DNA of 64,000 nucleotides from Arthrobacter sp. GMC3 (GTDB taxonomy: Bacteria > Actinomycetota > Actinomycetes > Actinomycetales > Micrococcaceae), in contig NZ_PJIO01000005.1 of the NCBI RefSeq assembly GCF_002929305.1, forward strand, positions 186,001 through 250,000, in the 5' to 3' direction. Positions 26,796 through 36,291 of this stretch are shown here, one piece after another. Each line of letters opens with the position of its first letter. The first letter of the stretch is position 1. The notes beneath the pieces are model-generated. The model had not been told where the DNA came from, did no database searches, and worked only from the letters and a program-made list of their open reading frames with translations. The translations under genes and the position numbers were made by a program.

Positions 26796-27787
26796 TTTGC
26801 CGAGCCGGCCAGATCTGCCAGGTTCCCTGCACCGTCCGCGAGCAACTCTTCGGCCAGTTCAATGCCGAGCAGGGTTGCGCCAACGGTTGTGAGGCCGTCG
26901 GTGGCTTTCTTTACGCGCATGGTGCGGGTGCCGTCGAGGGAGCAGACCACTGCTTCCAGGAACAGCATGGAACCCTTGCGGTAGGCGAAGGCTCCCACGG
27001 GGGCGCTGCAGCCGGCTTCCAAACGGGCCAGAAGTCCGCGTTCTGCCGTGATGGCCAGGCGGGTGTCGTGGTGGTCGACGGCGGCCAAGGCCTGGCCAAG
27101 AACGCCGGAGAGTTCGGTGTCGGCCGTGCGGCATTCCAGTGCCAGTGCACCCTGCCCGGGGGCGGGGAGCATGACGTCGGCTTCCAGGAATTCGGTGACC
27201 GTGTCCAGTCGTCCAATCCTGCCCAGCCCGGCCGCTGCCAGGACGACGGCGTCAAGGTCGGCGCTCTTGCCTGGCACCACATCGTCGGAGGGGTTGCCGG
27301 GCAGGCCGGGAACCCGGGCAAGCCGGGTATCGACGTTGCCGCGGATGTCCACGATCGTCAGGTCCGGGCGTGCCGCCAGGAGCTGTGCGGCGCGGCGGGG
27401 CGAGCCGGTGCCAACGGTGGCGCCCTGCGGCAGCTCGGCAAGCTTCATGCCATCGCGGGCGCACAAGGCGTCCCTGGCGTCAGCCCGTACCGGCACCGCG
27501 GCCAGTGACAGGCCGGGCACGGCCGCCGTCGGCAGGTCCTTGAGGGAATGTACGGCAACGTCCACCCGCGAATCCAGGACGGCGGCCCTCAGCTCGGCCG
27601 CGAAGACACCCGTGCCACCCATTTGGGACAACGGGCCGGTGAGGACATCGCCGTCGGTCTTGATGGGCACGATCTCGGCCGTGAAGCCGCCCACGGCACT
27701 GAGCTGGTCGGTAATTTGTTGAGTCTGGCTCAGGGCCAGTTTGCTTCCGCGCGTTCCAATTTTCACACTTGCCATTGTTTCAGCCAT
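26792..27787 (-). CDS. hemC: Hydroxymethylbilane synthase (porphobilinogen deaminase)
   Basis: The 331-residue enzyme polymerises four porphobilinogens. The dipyrromethane cofactor attaches to Cys260 in LEAGCSAPVGA, and KLALSQTQ plus HSLKDLPT mark the N-terminal domain. ATG 27787 lies 6 bp after the hemH stop; a second ATG at 27775 (MASVKIGTRG) fits family N-termini equally well. Its stop overlaps the hemD start. Confidence 0.96.
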   Translation of the reverse strand: MAETMASVKIGTRGSKLALSQTQQITDQLSAVGGFTAEIVPIKTDGDVLTGPLSQMGGTGVFAAELRAAVLDSRVDVAVHSLKDLPTAAVPGLSLAAVPVRADARDALCARDGMKLAELPQGATVGTGSPRRAAQLLAARPDLTIVDIRGNVDTRLARVPGLPGNPSDDVVPGKSADLDAVVLAAAGLGRIGRLDTVTEFLEADVMLPAPGQGALALECRTADTELSGVLGQALAAVDHHDTRLAITAERGLLARLEAGCSAPVGAFAYRKGSMLFLEAVVCSLDGTRTMRVKKATDGLTTVGATLLGIELAEELLADGAGNLADLAGSAK

Positions 27788-27793
27788 GAGGGG

Positions 27794-28969
27794 TTAAGAA
27801 CCACCCGCAGCGGAGGCGCCCGCGGTGATGAGGCCCACGGTGCTGCCTACTTCGGCAATGACGGGCTTCTCGCCGCGGAAGTTGGCGCAGCAGCCGGGGT
27901 TGCAGACGTCGAACCACGGGCCAAGTTTGGTCATGGCGGGGCGCTCTTCAATGTGGTTTTCGATGGTGCGTTCGCAGATCATGTCAACGAGTCCGCGCAC
28001 AAACTTTTGGTGCGTGCCCGGGGTGGGTGCGCGGTCAAAAGTCAGGCCCAATTCGGCGCACGTTTCTGCCGCCTCCGTGTCCAGGTCCCACAGCACTTCC
28101 ATGTGGTCGCTGACGAAACCCAGGGGCACGACGACGACGCCCTGAGTGCCAGCGGCAGCCAGCTCGGCGAGAGCATCGTTGATGTCCGGCTCCAACCACG
28201 GCACGTGCGGTGCGCCGGAGCGTGACTGGTACACCAGCGACCATCCCTGGGCGGGGTCCACCCGGGCCATGACGGCCTCGGCTGCCGCCAGGTGCTGGGC
28301 CACGTAGGCGGAGTTTTCGGCAAATTCGCGCGGCTCCTCCGCCGAGCGTCCGGCGGCTTCGGCGTCACGGGTGGGAATGGAGTGCGTGGCGAACATGACG
28401 TGGACTGGTGCGTCAGCGTTTCCGGCGGCGGCCAGCTTGGCCTTGACCTTGGCCAGGGATGCGGCGGTGCCTTCGATGAACGGTTCCACGAAGCCGGGGT
28501 GGTCAAAGTACTGGCGCACCTTGTCCACGGCAAGCAGGCCGTCCAGACCCGTCTCGGTCAGTGCCATGCCGATGTCCTCGCGGTACTGGCGGCAGCTGGA
28601 GTAGGACGAGTAGGCGCTGGTGGTGACCATGAGCAGACGGCGGTGACCGGCGTCGTACGCGTCCTGCAAAACGGCGGGGATGTACGGGTCCCAGTTGCGG
28701 TTGCCCCACAGCACGGGCAGCTCGATGCCGCGGGCGGCCAGTTCGGCCTCCAGCGCGGCCTTGAGCGCACGGTTTTGAGCGTTGATCGGGCTGATGCCAC
28801 CGTTCTTGCGGTAGTGGTGGCTGACCTCTTCAAGGCGCTCATCCGGGATGCCGCGACCGCGGGTGACGTTGCGCAGGAAGGGGATGACGTCGTCTTGGCC
28901 CTCGGGGCCGCCAAAGGAGGCAAGTAAGATCGCGTCGTAGTGAGCCGGTGCGGAGACGGGCGCGCTCAT
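27794..28969 (-). CDS. hemH: Coproporphyrin III ferrochelatase
   Basis: The 391-residue ferrochelatase opens with ILLASFGGPEG and includes FATHSIPT and the distal SRSGAPHVPWLEPD. Together with HemQ in the same operon this indicates the coproporphyrin-dependent route, in which iron is inserted into coproporphyrin III (CpfC). The C-terminus carries CNPGCC, like the cysteine motifs that hold a [2Fe-2S] cluster in other actinobacterial ferrochelatases; the cluster here is inferred. The start 28969 overlaps the hemQ stop (ATGA). Confidence 0.95.
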   Translation of the reverse strand: MSAPVSAPAHYDAILLASFGGPEGQDDVIPFLRNVTRGRGIPDERLEEVSHHYRKNGGISPINAQNRALKAALEAELAARGIELPVLWGNRNWDPYIPAVLQDAYDAGHRRLLMVTTSAYSSYSSCRQYREDIGMALTETGLDGLLAVDKVRQYFDHPGFVEPFIEGTAASLAKVKAKLAAAGNADAPVHVMFATHSIPTRDAEAAGRSAEEPREFAENSAYVAQHLAAAEAVMARVDPAQGWSLVYQSRSGAPHVPWLEPDINDALAELAAAGTQGVVVVPLGFVSDHMEVLWDLDTEAAETCAELGLTFDRAPTPGTHQKFVRGLVDMICERTIENHIEERPAMTKLGPWFDVCNPGCCANFRGEKPVIAEVGSTVGLITAGASAAGGS

Positions 28970-29676
28970 CGAAGAACCTCGGCAACCTCGGCTGCGCTGA
29001 TGCGCCGGCCCGTGTAGAACGGCACTTCCTCGCGGACGTGCAGGCGGGCGTCTGAGTAGCGCAGGTGGCGCATCATGTCGACCAGATCGGTGAGGTCATC
29101 GGCTTCCAGACCCAGCAGCCATTCCCAGTCGCCCAGGGCGAAGGCGGAGACTGTGTTGGCCAGAACCTGCGGGAATTCCCGGCCCATCATGCCGTGTTCG
29201 CGCAACATCCGGCTGCGGTCCTCGGCGGGCAGGATGTACCAGTCGTAGGAGCGCACGAACGGGTAGACGCACACCCATCCCTTGGGCTCGTTGGGGCCCA
29301 TGTAGGACGGGGCGTGGGACTTGGCAAATTCGGCTTCGCGATGCACTCCCATGGCGGACCAGGCGATGTCCGTGTTGGCGAACAGTTCGGTGCGGCGGAT
29401 GGTGCGCACTGCCTGCTGCAGCCCCTCCGGACTAGGGCCCACCAGCCAGATCATGACGTCGGCGTCGCTGCGCATGGCCGAGACGTCGTAGGCTCCCCGC
29501 AAGGTGATGTTCTCGGCGGCAAGTGCGTCCACCTGCGCCTGGAAGCTGGCAGCGGCGCCATCGCCGGCGGTGAAGGAGCCGGTACGCTTGAACACGGTCC
29601 ACAGGGTGAACGGCGTGGTCAGAGCTGCGTCAGGCTCAGAGGTTTTGGTGACAGATTCAGAGAATGTGTGGCTCAT
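28966..29676 (-). CDS. hemQ: Coproheme decarboxylase HemQ/ChdC (chlorite-dismutase family)
   Basis: The 236-residue product, counted from ATG 29676, belongs to the Cld-fold coproheme decarboxylases that make haem b from coproheme with peroxide. His161 in LREHGMMGR is the likely proximal haem ligand. The stretch YPFVRSYDWYILP carries candidate catalytic tyrosines (Tyr138 and neighbours). The frame runs to 29718 but the extra residues do not look like HemQ. It is coupled to hemH by ATGA overlap and follows hemY by about 75 bp. It acts last in the pathway. Confidence 0.95.
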   Translation of the reverse strand: MSHTFSESVTKTSEPDAALTTPFTLWTVFKRTGSFTAGDGAAASFQAQVDALAAENITLRGAYDVSAMRSDADVMIWLVGPSPEGLQQAVRTIRRTELFANTDIAWSAMGVHREAEFAKSHAPSYMGPNEPKGWVCVYPFVRSYDWYILPAEDRSRMLREHGMMGREFPQVLANTVSAFALGDWEWLLGLEADDLTDLVDMMRHLRYSDARLHVREEVPFYTGRRISAAEVAEVLR

Positions 29677-29750
29677 GGGTTCCAGTGTGCACCCAAGCTT
29701 CACCAAAACTGAAACCAACCTTCTCTACAACGCGTAGAAAGTGACCAACA

Positions 29751-31271
29751 TCACTTCACTGCCTTGCTGTCAACCAGGGCCCTCAGCCGCCTTCGTGTTC
29801 CGGCAACCACGGCCGCCAAGCCGTTGCCGTGCATCCAGCCACCCGTCACCACCAGCCCCGGCATCTTGTTCACCAACGCCTGGATCTGGGCCATTTTTCC
29901 CTGGTGCCCGACGGCGGCAAACGGCAGGGTGCCTTTCCACCGGACGACGTCGGCACCCAGCAGGTCCGCGTCACCAAGCTGAACACCAAGCAGTTTGGTG
30001 GCATCGGCAAGCGCCGTCGCCACCAGCTCCGCGTCGTTGACCGGGCGGGCCGTGAGTCGCACGGCGTCGGCCGCGGCAACGCCAGCCCGGCCGTAGGAAA
30101 GCCGCAGCACGTGCGTGCCGGGGCCGGTGGATTCGGCAAGCCAGTCCCACTTGGCTGTGGCATGCGTGAGCGCTTTAGCCGAGATGCCAGGGGTTTGCGG
30201 CGCCACGAGGACGCCGGTTCCGCGCGGCTTTGAATCAAGCTCGGGCACGTCCACCACCAGCGTGACCAGGCGAATGTCAGGCCCCGGGGCGGGCGCGAAC
30301 GGCAAGAGTTCGGGTATTTCAGGGCCCAGCAGATTCACGGCGGTGGGCCCGTCCGTGGCGAGAACCAACACGGCCGCCGTCTCCGCGCCGGTATCGGAGC
30401 CATGCTTCCACTCGACGCTCCAGTGCGCGGGGGCGCCGCCGTCGCGCTTTGACCGCGGGGAGGCCTCGGCAGATTCGTGCCGGACGGCGGTGATCGCATA
30501 GCCCAGGTGCAGCGCCACCCCGGCGTCGCGCAGTTGCCTCACGAGCGCGTCGACCATGGTGTGCATGCCCCCGGCCAGCCCTGCCACGGCAGATCCCGGC
30601 TTGCCATCCGGTGATCCCACGGCACGTTGGGCCGCCACAGCGGCGGCGAGTGATCCGTGCTCGCGGATGCCCGCCCTCAGGCCTGGGGCCACCATGTCGA
30701 TGTCAAGAACTTCGGGATCGGCGGAGTGAACCCCCGCCACCACCGGGGCAACCAGCCTTTCCAGCACGCGTCGGCCCATCCGTGCGCGCACCAGCTCCGC
30801 CACGCTGGAAACCGCCTCGGAGGTGCCCACGCTGGCCGGCATGGTGGCATCCAGTGACGCCCGCAGGATGCCGGCCTTGCCCAGTGCCGCGCGGACCTCG
30901 GGGGCGTGCAGGTCCGAGGGTATCCCCAGGATTCCGGTCCGGGGCAGCGGCACCGGCCCTTCCGGGAGCCAGACCCAGGCCCCGGCCGGATCGGGGCTGA
31001 CAATGTTGGCTCCAAGACCCAGTTCCGCCAGCAGATCGGCCACGGCGGTGTTTCGTGTGGCGAACGATTCCGCCCCGCTATCCAGCACCACCCCAGCCAC
31101 CTCGTGGACGCCCACGCAGCCACCCCAGGTGGGGGCGGCGTCGTACACGCTCACCGCAAAACCGGCGGCTTGCAGATCCTTTGCAGCGAGCAGTCCGGAA
31201 ATCCCGCCGCCCACCACAATGGCGCGTTCCGGGGTTGGCGCGTGGGTCTGCGGATGCTTGCTCTGGTCCAT
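29751..31271 (-). CDS. hemY: Coproporphyrinogen III oxidase (HemY/CgoX type)
   Basis: The 506-residue FAD enzyme has an N-terminal dinucleotide-binding motif GGGISGLLAAKDLQ and DSGAESFATRN. The C-terminal FAD contact region is TGGWMHGNGLAAVV. HemY-type enzymes of actinobacteria oxidise coproporphyrinogen III to coproporphyrin III. ATG 31271 is preceded by AAGGAGAG. It sits between hemE and hemQ, in pathway order. HemG or HemJ types are excluded by the fold. Confidence 0.94.
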   Translation of the reverse strand: MDQSKHPQTHAPTPERAIVVGGGISGLLAAKDLQAAGFAVSVYDAAPTWGGCVGVHEVAGVVLDSGAESFATRNTAVADLLAELGLGANIVSPDPAGAWVWLPEGPVPLPRTGILGIPSDLHAPEVRAALGKAGILRASLDATMPASVGTSEAVSSVAELVRARMGRRVLERLVAPVVAGVHSADPEVLDIDMVAPGLRAGIREHGSLAAAVAAQRAVGSPDGKPGSAVAGLAGGMHTMVDALVRQLRDAGVALHLGYAITAVRHESAEASPRSKRDGGAPAHWSVEWKHGSDTGAETAAVLVLATDGPTAVNLLGPEIPELLPFAPAPGPDIRLVTLVVDVPELDSKPRGTGVLVAPQTPGISAKALTHATAKWDWLAESTGPGTHVLRLSYGRAGVAAADAVRLTARPVNDAELVATALADATKLLGVQLGDADLLGADVVRWKGTLPFAAVGHQGKMAQIQALVNKMPGLVVTGGWMHGNGLAAVVAGTRRRLRALVDSKAVK

Positions 31272-31312
31272 GGGTCTCTCCTTGCGCGATGGGCGGGGTG
31301 GGTGGAGGCGGG

Positions 31313-32374
31313 TTACGGTTCGATCGAGTGGATCAGTTCAACCAGGCGGGTCAGCACCGCCGGGTCGGTTTCCGGCGGGACACCGTGGCCCAGGTTGAGC
31401 ACATGCCCGGGCGCGGCGGACCCGGCGGCGATGACCTCGCGGACGTGCGCCTCGAGCACCTCCCACGGCGCGCTGAGCAGCGCCGGGTCAATGTTGCCCT
31501 GCAGCGGCACCGTACCGCCCAGCCTGCGGTTGGCTTCATCCAGCGGCAGCCGGTAGTCCACGCCCATGACGTCCACGCCGACGTCGTGCATGGCACCCAA
31601 AAGTTCCGAGGTGCCGGTGCCAAAGTGGATCAGCGGGACGCCGAGGTCCCGGACGTGGTCCAGTGCCCGGGCCGACGCCGGGGCCACATGGTTGGTGTAG
31701 TCGGCCAGTCCCAGCGACCCAGCCCAGGAGTCGAAGAGCTGACCGGCGCTGGCACCGGCCTCGATTTGGGCGCGCAGGAATTTCCCCGAGGCGTCCGCGG
31801 CCCAGTCCAGCAGCGCCTTCCAGACCTCCGGCTGAGCGTGCATCATGGTGCGCGGGCCCAGATGGTCCCGGGACGGGCGGCCTTCCACCATGTAGGCGGC
31901 CACCGTGAAGGGCGCGCCGGCGAAGCCGATGAGCGGAGTGTTGCCCAGTTCGGCGACGGTGAGTGCCACAGCTTGCCGGATGGGCTCCAGGGCGGCGTCG
32001 GTCAGCTCGGGGAGGTTGGCTACGTCCTCGGCGGTGCGGATCGGCTTTTCCAGCACGGGGCCCACGCCCGGGACGATGTCCACGCCAACGCCGGCCAGCT
32101 TGAGCGGGATGACGATGTCGGAGAAGAAGATGGCGGCGTCCACGTCGTGGCGGCGCACCGGCTGCAGCGTGATCTCGGCGGCCATGGCCGGCTTGAGGCA
32201 GGATTCGAGCATGGTGGTGCCCACGCGGAGCTCACGGTACTCCGGCAGCGAACGGCCGGCCTGGCGCATGAACCAGACGGGCCTGCGGCTGGGTTTGCCG
32301 CCCCGGTAGGCGGTGATGAGCGGGGAGTTGGCGGTGCGTCCATCGTTCAGGGGATGGCTGGGGCTCAGTGTCAT
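31313..32374 (-). CDS. hemE: Uroporphyrinogen decarboxylase
   Basis: The 353-residue product removes the four acetate carboxylates of uroporphyrinogen III. The signature RRPVWFMRQAGRSLPEYREL (about 30-49) carries the catalytic arginines, and GFAGAPFTVAAYMVEG is the second family motif. It is the first gene of the minus-strand hem operon and diverges from hemA. About 160 bp between the two starts must hold both promoters, but I could not assign -10/-35 elements with confidence. Confidence 0.96.
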   Translation of the reverse strand: MTLSPSHPLNDGRTANSPLITAYRGGKPSRRPVWFMRQAGRSLPEYRELRVGTTMLESCLKPAMAAEITLQPVRRHDVDAAIFFSDIVIPLKLAGVGVDIVPGVGPVLEKPIRTAEDVANLPELTDAALEPIRQAVALTVAELGNTPLIGFAGAPFTVAAYMVEGRPSRDHLGPRTMMHAQPEVWKALLDWAADASGKFLRAQIEAGASAGQLFDSWAGSLGLADYTNHVAPASARALDHVRDLGVPLIHFGTGTSELLGAMHDVGVDVMGVDYRLPLDEANRRLGGTVPLQGNIDPALLSAPWEVLEAHVREVIAAGSAAPGHVLNLGHGVPPETDPAVLTRLVELIHSIEP

Positions 32375-32537
32375 GGCACCACCCTACAGAGCAAACCTTG
32401 CAAGTTTTTGTGCACAAGTTGTCGCCAATACAGAGCCTCGGAATGCGTGCAGCGTAACGAGCATCACAGATACTTGCTGACAAATAAGGTCATCCTGTCC
32501 ATAAACTCCCATGTTAAAGGTCTACGATATTGGCATT

Positions 32538-33857
32538 GTGGTTCTTTTCTCTCTCGTTGCCTCGCACTCCGCCATTGACCTGGAAACCGTTGCCCGCCTT
32601 AGCGCCGGGGCCGCGGCCGTCGGTGCTGAGGTGGTGTCCGCCGAGAACGCCGTCGCCGGCCTGGTTACGCTGGCCACCTGCAACCGCTTCGAGCTTTATG
32701 CCCAGGCCCGCAGTGCCGACGACGTCGAATCTGCGCGCAGCAGTCTCATCGCGGCTGTCAGCGCCCACTCCGGCCTGGCCGAACACCAGGTCTCCAACGC
32801 CTTGGCCACCCAGCAGGGGACGGCAGTTCCCCGGCACCTTTTTGCGGTCAGCACCGGCCTGGAATCGGCTGTGGTGGGGGAACGGGAAATCGCCGGACAG
32901 GTGCGCAGGGCGCTAAGTTCGGCCCAGGATCAGGGCACCAGCACCCCCGCCCTTGTCCGGCTTTTCCAGGCGGCTTCCAAGACGGCCAAGGACGTCGGCG
33001 CGCAGACCGCCTTGGGGCGGCGCGGCATGTCGATCGTGTCCGTAGCCCTGGATTTGGCCACCGACCTTCAGGATGCCCGCTCGCTTGCCGGCAAGACCGC
33101 CGTTCTTTTTGGCACGGGGGCCTACGCCGGTGCCGCCATGGCCCAGCTGGCCCAACGCGGTTGCACCGATATCCGGGTCTATTCCGGATCAGGACGCGCG
33201 GAAGCCTTTGTTGCCTCACGTGGCGGAGTCGCGTTGACTGACGCCACCTTGCCGGCAGCCCTGGCCGACGCCCACCTGCTTTTGGGTTGTAGCGGTTCGG
33301 ACCGGCAAGTCTCTGCCGGTGACTTGGCACAGGTGCGCCACGGCCTTTCCCCCCAGTTGACTGTCATCGATCTGGCCCTGACCCATGACTTCGCCGCGGA
33401 CGTGGCGGACCTCCCCCACGTGGACCTGCTCACCCTTGAAACCGTTCGCCAGGCCGCACCGGCGGAGCAGGAATCCACCCTGGCCGAGGCGGCCGGCCTC
33501 GTGGCCGATGCAGCCAGCAATTTTGAGCACGCCCAAAACGCCCGGTCCCTTGACCATGCGATCGTGGCGCTGCGCCGGCACACCATGGGCGTACTGGATA
33601 GCGAAATTGCCAAGATCCGCGCCCAGCATGGCTGCACGGCGGCCACCGCTGAAGTCGAGCTTGCCATGCGCCGCATGGTCAAGCAGCTACTTCACGTGCC
33701 CACCGTCCGCGCCAAGGAATTGGCCGCGTCGGGCGACACTGAGGGTTACCTGGCGGCCCTCAATGCGCTGTACGGCATCAAGGTTGAACCGGCCGCTGTG
33801 GTCCAGCGCGCCGCCGCCGTCCTGGAAGTCGCGCCGCCTGACGCTGCCTCGGCGTAA
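32538..33857 (+). CDS. hemA: Glutamyl-tRNA reductase
   Basis: The 439-residue enzyme makes glutamate-1-semialdehyde from glutamyl-tRNA, the committed step of C5-pathway haem synthesis. The thioester cysteine is Cys48 in [10 protein letters not shown]; a NADPH-binding Rossmann region ([10 protein letters not shown]) and a C-terminal dimerisation helix follow. GTG 32538 is chosen because family members begin VLFSLVA. An ATG at 32511 is in frame, but neither has an ideally spaced RBS (AAAGG at 32515). It diverges from hemE, so the first enzyme can be regulated separately from the other eight. Confidence 0.94.
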   Translation: MVLFSLVASHSAIDLETVARLSAGAAAVGAEVVSAENAVAGLVTLATCNRFELYAQARSADDVESARSSLIAAVSAHSGLAEHQVSNALATQQGTAVPRHLFAVSTGLESAVVGEREIAGQVRRALSSAQDQGTSTPALVRLFQAASKTAKDVGAQTALGRRGMSIVSVALDLATDLQDARSLAGKTAVLFGTGAYAGAAMAQLAQRGCTDIRVYSGSGRAEAFVASRGGVALTDATLPAALADAHLLLGCSGSDRQVSAGDLAQVRHGLSPQLTVIDLALTHDFAADVADLPHVDLLTLETVRQAAPAEQESTLAEAAGLVADAASNFEHAQNARSLDHAIVALRRHTMGVLDSEIAKIRAQHGCTAATAEVELAMRRMVKQLLHVPTVRAKELAASGDTEGYLAALNALYGIKVEPAAVVQRAAAVLEVAPPDAASA

Positions 33858-33893
33858 TTGCGCCGGTGATGCCTGGCTCGGATTCCGTGACCC

Positions 33894-33937
33894 GTGAGCT
33901 GTGGCGTCTTAGATTCCTCTAAGCCACCACAGCTCAC
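33894..33937. terminator. Inverted repeat between hemA and SDR gene
   Basis: An 11-bp outer stem (33894-33904 with 33927-33937) and an inner CTTAG/CTAAG pair form a branched hairpin. It lies between convergent stops at 33857 and 33951 and probably terminates both transcripts. Confidence 0.6.
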
Positions 33938-33950
33938 CACTCACGCCCGG

Positions 33951-34937
33951 TTATGCGAAGGCGTTGACCTTCGTCAGCTCGGCCGACAACGCCCAGAGCC
34001 GCGCGGCACCTTCGGGGTCGATGGCGTGGGGGTCGACGCCGGCGAAGCGAGCCAGCGGTGATTGCGGATCGGTGGGGCGCGCAATGTCACAGTCCTCGCA
34101 ATAGACTCCGCCCATGCCGTCAAGGCGTGCAGAGGTGGCCGCCCAGACCGAGGTAGCCGCCCCTTGCTCCGGCGTTTTGAAGCCCTCCCGGACATTCCCG
34201 GCCTCGTCCATCCAGCCAGCCGCCACCATTTCCTCGCGCGCCAGATGGCGTTGAAGCTCGGTCATGATGCCCCCGGGGTGCACCGCGAAAGCGCGCACGC
34301 CATGGTCGGCACCGAGTTTGTCCAACTCCACGGCGAACAGGCTGTTGGCCGTTTTTGCCTGGCCATAAGCCTGCCACTTCTCATATCCGGTGGTGAAGTG
34401 GGGATCGTCAAAATGGATGCCGGAGATCTTGTGCCCCGTCGAGGACAGCGAGACCACACGGGCGCCGCCGCGGGACAGCACCGGCCACAGCGCATTGGTC
34501 AAGGTGAAATGGCCCAGGTGGTTGGTGGCGAACTGCGCCTCCCACCCCGGGCCAATGCGTGTTTCGGGGCAGGCCATGATCGCGGCATTGTTGATCAGAA
34601 TGTCCAGCCCCCGACTCGAGGCGAGGTACCCCTTGGCGAACGCCTTCACGCTCGCCTGGTCGCCCAGATCCATAGCCCGCACATCCACCAGCTCCAGGCC
34701 GGCTGCGGCCAGCACCTCTCGGGCGTGGGTGGGTCTGCGTGCGGGAACCGTGACGGCCACCCCTGCCCCGGCCAGCGCCCTGACGGTTTCCAGCCCGAGT
34801 CCCGAATACCCGCCCGTCACGATGGCTGAGCAACCGCTCAAATCAACCCCGGCGAGAACCTCCGAGGCCGTACTGCCGTGCCCAAAACCGGATCCGATAG
34901 GCTGCTGTGGCGTCTGCGCCCGGGCCTGATGAGTCAT
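33951..34937 (-). CDS. Short-chain dehydrogenase/reductase
   Basis: The 328-residue classical-type SDR has the cofactor motif TGGYSGLG (about 41-48), NNAAIM, catalytic SLSS and YGQAKTAN (Tyr and Lys of YxxxK). The layout resembles retinol-dehydrogenase-like and light-dependent-protochlorophyllide-reductase-like SDRs. ARRP after the second strand suggests NADPH preference. The substrate is unknown. It lies between hemA and the moeZ-like gene on the minus strand; nothing ties it to haem synthesis except position. Confidence 0.88.
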   Translation of the reverse strand: MTHQARAQTPQQPIGSGFGHGSTASEVLAGVDLSGCSAIVTGGYSGLGLETVRALAGAGVAVTVPARRPTHAREVLAAAGLELVDVRAMDLGDQASVKAFAKGYLASSRGLDILINNAAIMACPETRIGPGWEAQFATNHLGHFTLTNALWPVLSRGGARVVSLSSTGHKISGIHFDDPHFTTGYEKWQAYGQAKTANSLFAVELDKLGADHGVRAFAVHPGGIMTELQRHLAREEMVAAGWMDEAGNVREGFKTPEQGAATSVWAATSARLDGMGGVYCEDCDIARPTDPQSPLARFAGVDPHAIDPEGAARLWALSAELTKVNAFA

Positions 34938-34981
34938 GGAATGCCCCTTTTCACCGAGTGTTTTTACATCTTCAGCGAAAT

Positions 34982-36181
34982 TTACTCCAGTCTGCCGCTT
35001 TTGTCGCTAGCCAGCCAGGCATCGATCCCTCCCTCAAGATGGACGACGTCGGCATACCCCGCCGCGCGCAGGCTCGCCAATGCCTGGGCCGAGCGGGCGC
35101 CGGACTTGCAATGCAGGATCAAGGGCACGCCGCGGGGAATCTGCGCCAACGCCGAACCGTCCTTTATACCTCCCACGGGAATCAGCAGGGACCCGGCGAT
35201 GCGGGAGATCTCAAATTCCACCGGCTCACGCACATCAATGAGAAGGAAGTCCTCGGTTCCTGCGTCTCTTCCCGCCAAGCGGGTGGCGAGTGTTGGGACA
35301 GTGATGAGATCGCCGTCGTTCTTCTCCGCCGGAAGGATGCCGCAAAAGTAGTCGTAGTCGATGAGTTCGGTAATAGGGGCAGCCTCGGGATCCTTGGCGA
35401 TGCGAATTTCACGCCAGCGCGAGCTGAGAGCATCGAAAATGAGGAGACGGCCCAGCAGTGTTTGGCCAATACCGGTGATGAGCTTGACGGCCTCGGTGAC
35501 CATCATGGCGCCGATGGAGGCGCACAGCATGCCAAAGACGCCGCCCTCAGCGCAGGAGGGGACGGTCCCCGGCGCGGGCGGCTCCGGGTAAAGGTCGCGA
35601 TAGTTGGGACCGAACTTGTCCCAAAATACGCTAACCTGCCCGTCAAAGCGCAGGATGGAGCCCCACACATACGGTTTTCCCAGCAGGGTCGCGGCGTCGT
35701 TGACAAGGTAGCGGGTGGAGAAGTTGTCGGCGCCGTCGAGGATGACGTCGTAGCCGGCAAAGAGTTCCAGCGCATTCGATGCATCAAGCCTGACAGGGTG
35801 CAGCACCACATTGACACCGGGGTTGATGGCGGCAAGGGAATCCCTGGCCGATTCCAGCTTGGTCCGCCCAATGTCCGACACGCCGTGGATGACCTGGCGC
35901 TGGAGATTGCTCAGTTCCACGGTGTCGTCGTCAACGATCCCCAAGGTGCCCACACCGGCCGCCGCCAGGTAGAGCAGTGCCGGGGATCCCAGTCCGCCGG
36001 CGCCAATGACCAGAACCTTGGCATTACGCAGGCGCCGCTGCCCCTGAAGGCCAATCTCGGGAATGAGTGCGTGGCGGGAATAGCGCTCAAGTTCCTCCGG
36101 GGTCAGCGGCGGGCCCGGCTCAACCAGGGCGGGCAAGGAATGCACGGGATTGTTGGTCAGTGGCGCAAGCAAGGAAACCAT
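34982..36181 (-). CDS. moeZ: MoeZ-type adenylyltransferase/sulfurtransferase
   Basis: The 399-residue fusion has an E1-like N-terminal domain (GAGGLGSP at 60-67, ELSNLQRQVIHG, DGADNFSTRYLVND) and a C-terminal rhodanese domain with active loop CKSGAR. It adenylates and then thiocarboxylates ubiquitin-like sulfur carriers (MoaD-like, ThiS-like, CysO-like). It may therefore supply sulfur to the ThiS encoded at 50.9 kb, which is an inference. ATG 36181 is the family-consistent start. The frame extends to 36286 over the divergent promoter region and is rejected. Confidence 0.92.
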   Translation of the reverse strand: MVSLLAPLTNNPVHSLPALVEPGPPLTPEELERYSRHALIPEIGLQGQRRLRNAKVLVIGAGGLGSPALLYLAAAGVGTLGIVDDDTVELSNLQRQVIHGVSDIGRTKLESARDSLAAINPGVNVVLHPVRLDASNALELFAGYDVILDGADNFSTRYLVNDAATLLGKPYVWGSILRFDGQVSVFWDKFGPNYRDLYPEPPAPGTVPSCAEGGVFGMLCASIGAMMVTEAVKLITGIGQTLLGRLLIFDALSSRWREIRIAKDPEAAPITELIDYDYFCGILPAEKNDGDLITVPTLATRLAGRDAGTEDFLLIDVREPVEFEISRIAGSLLIPVGGIKDGSALAQIPRGVPLILHCKSGARSAQALASLRAAGYADVVHLEGGIDAWLASDKSGRLE

Positions 36182-36291
36182 ACTTAATAATCTAGTCCTG
36201 CCTGCCGCCTTTGGCTTGTTACCGGTAGGTACAATGGCATGGATCCTGCCCGTGGATACAATGCTGGCGGACAAAGTGAAAGGCACGCACC

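Noticed and set aside
31055..32578. Long plus-strand open frame of about 500 codons opposite hemY and hemE
   Set aside because: It is antisense to two well-supported haem genes, has biased Arg/Gly/His composition and no family similarity; high GC produces such shadow frames.
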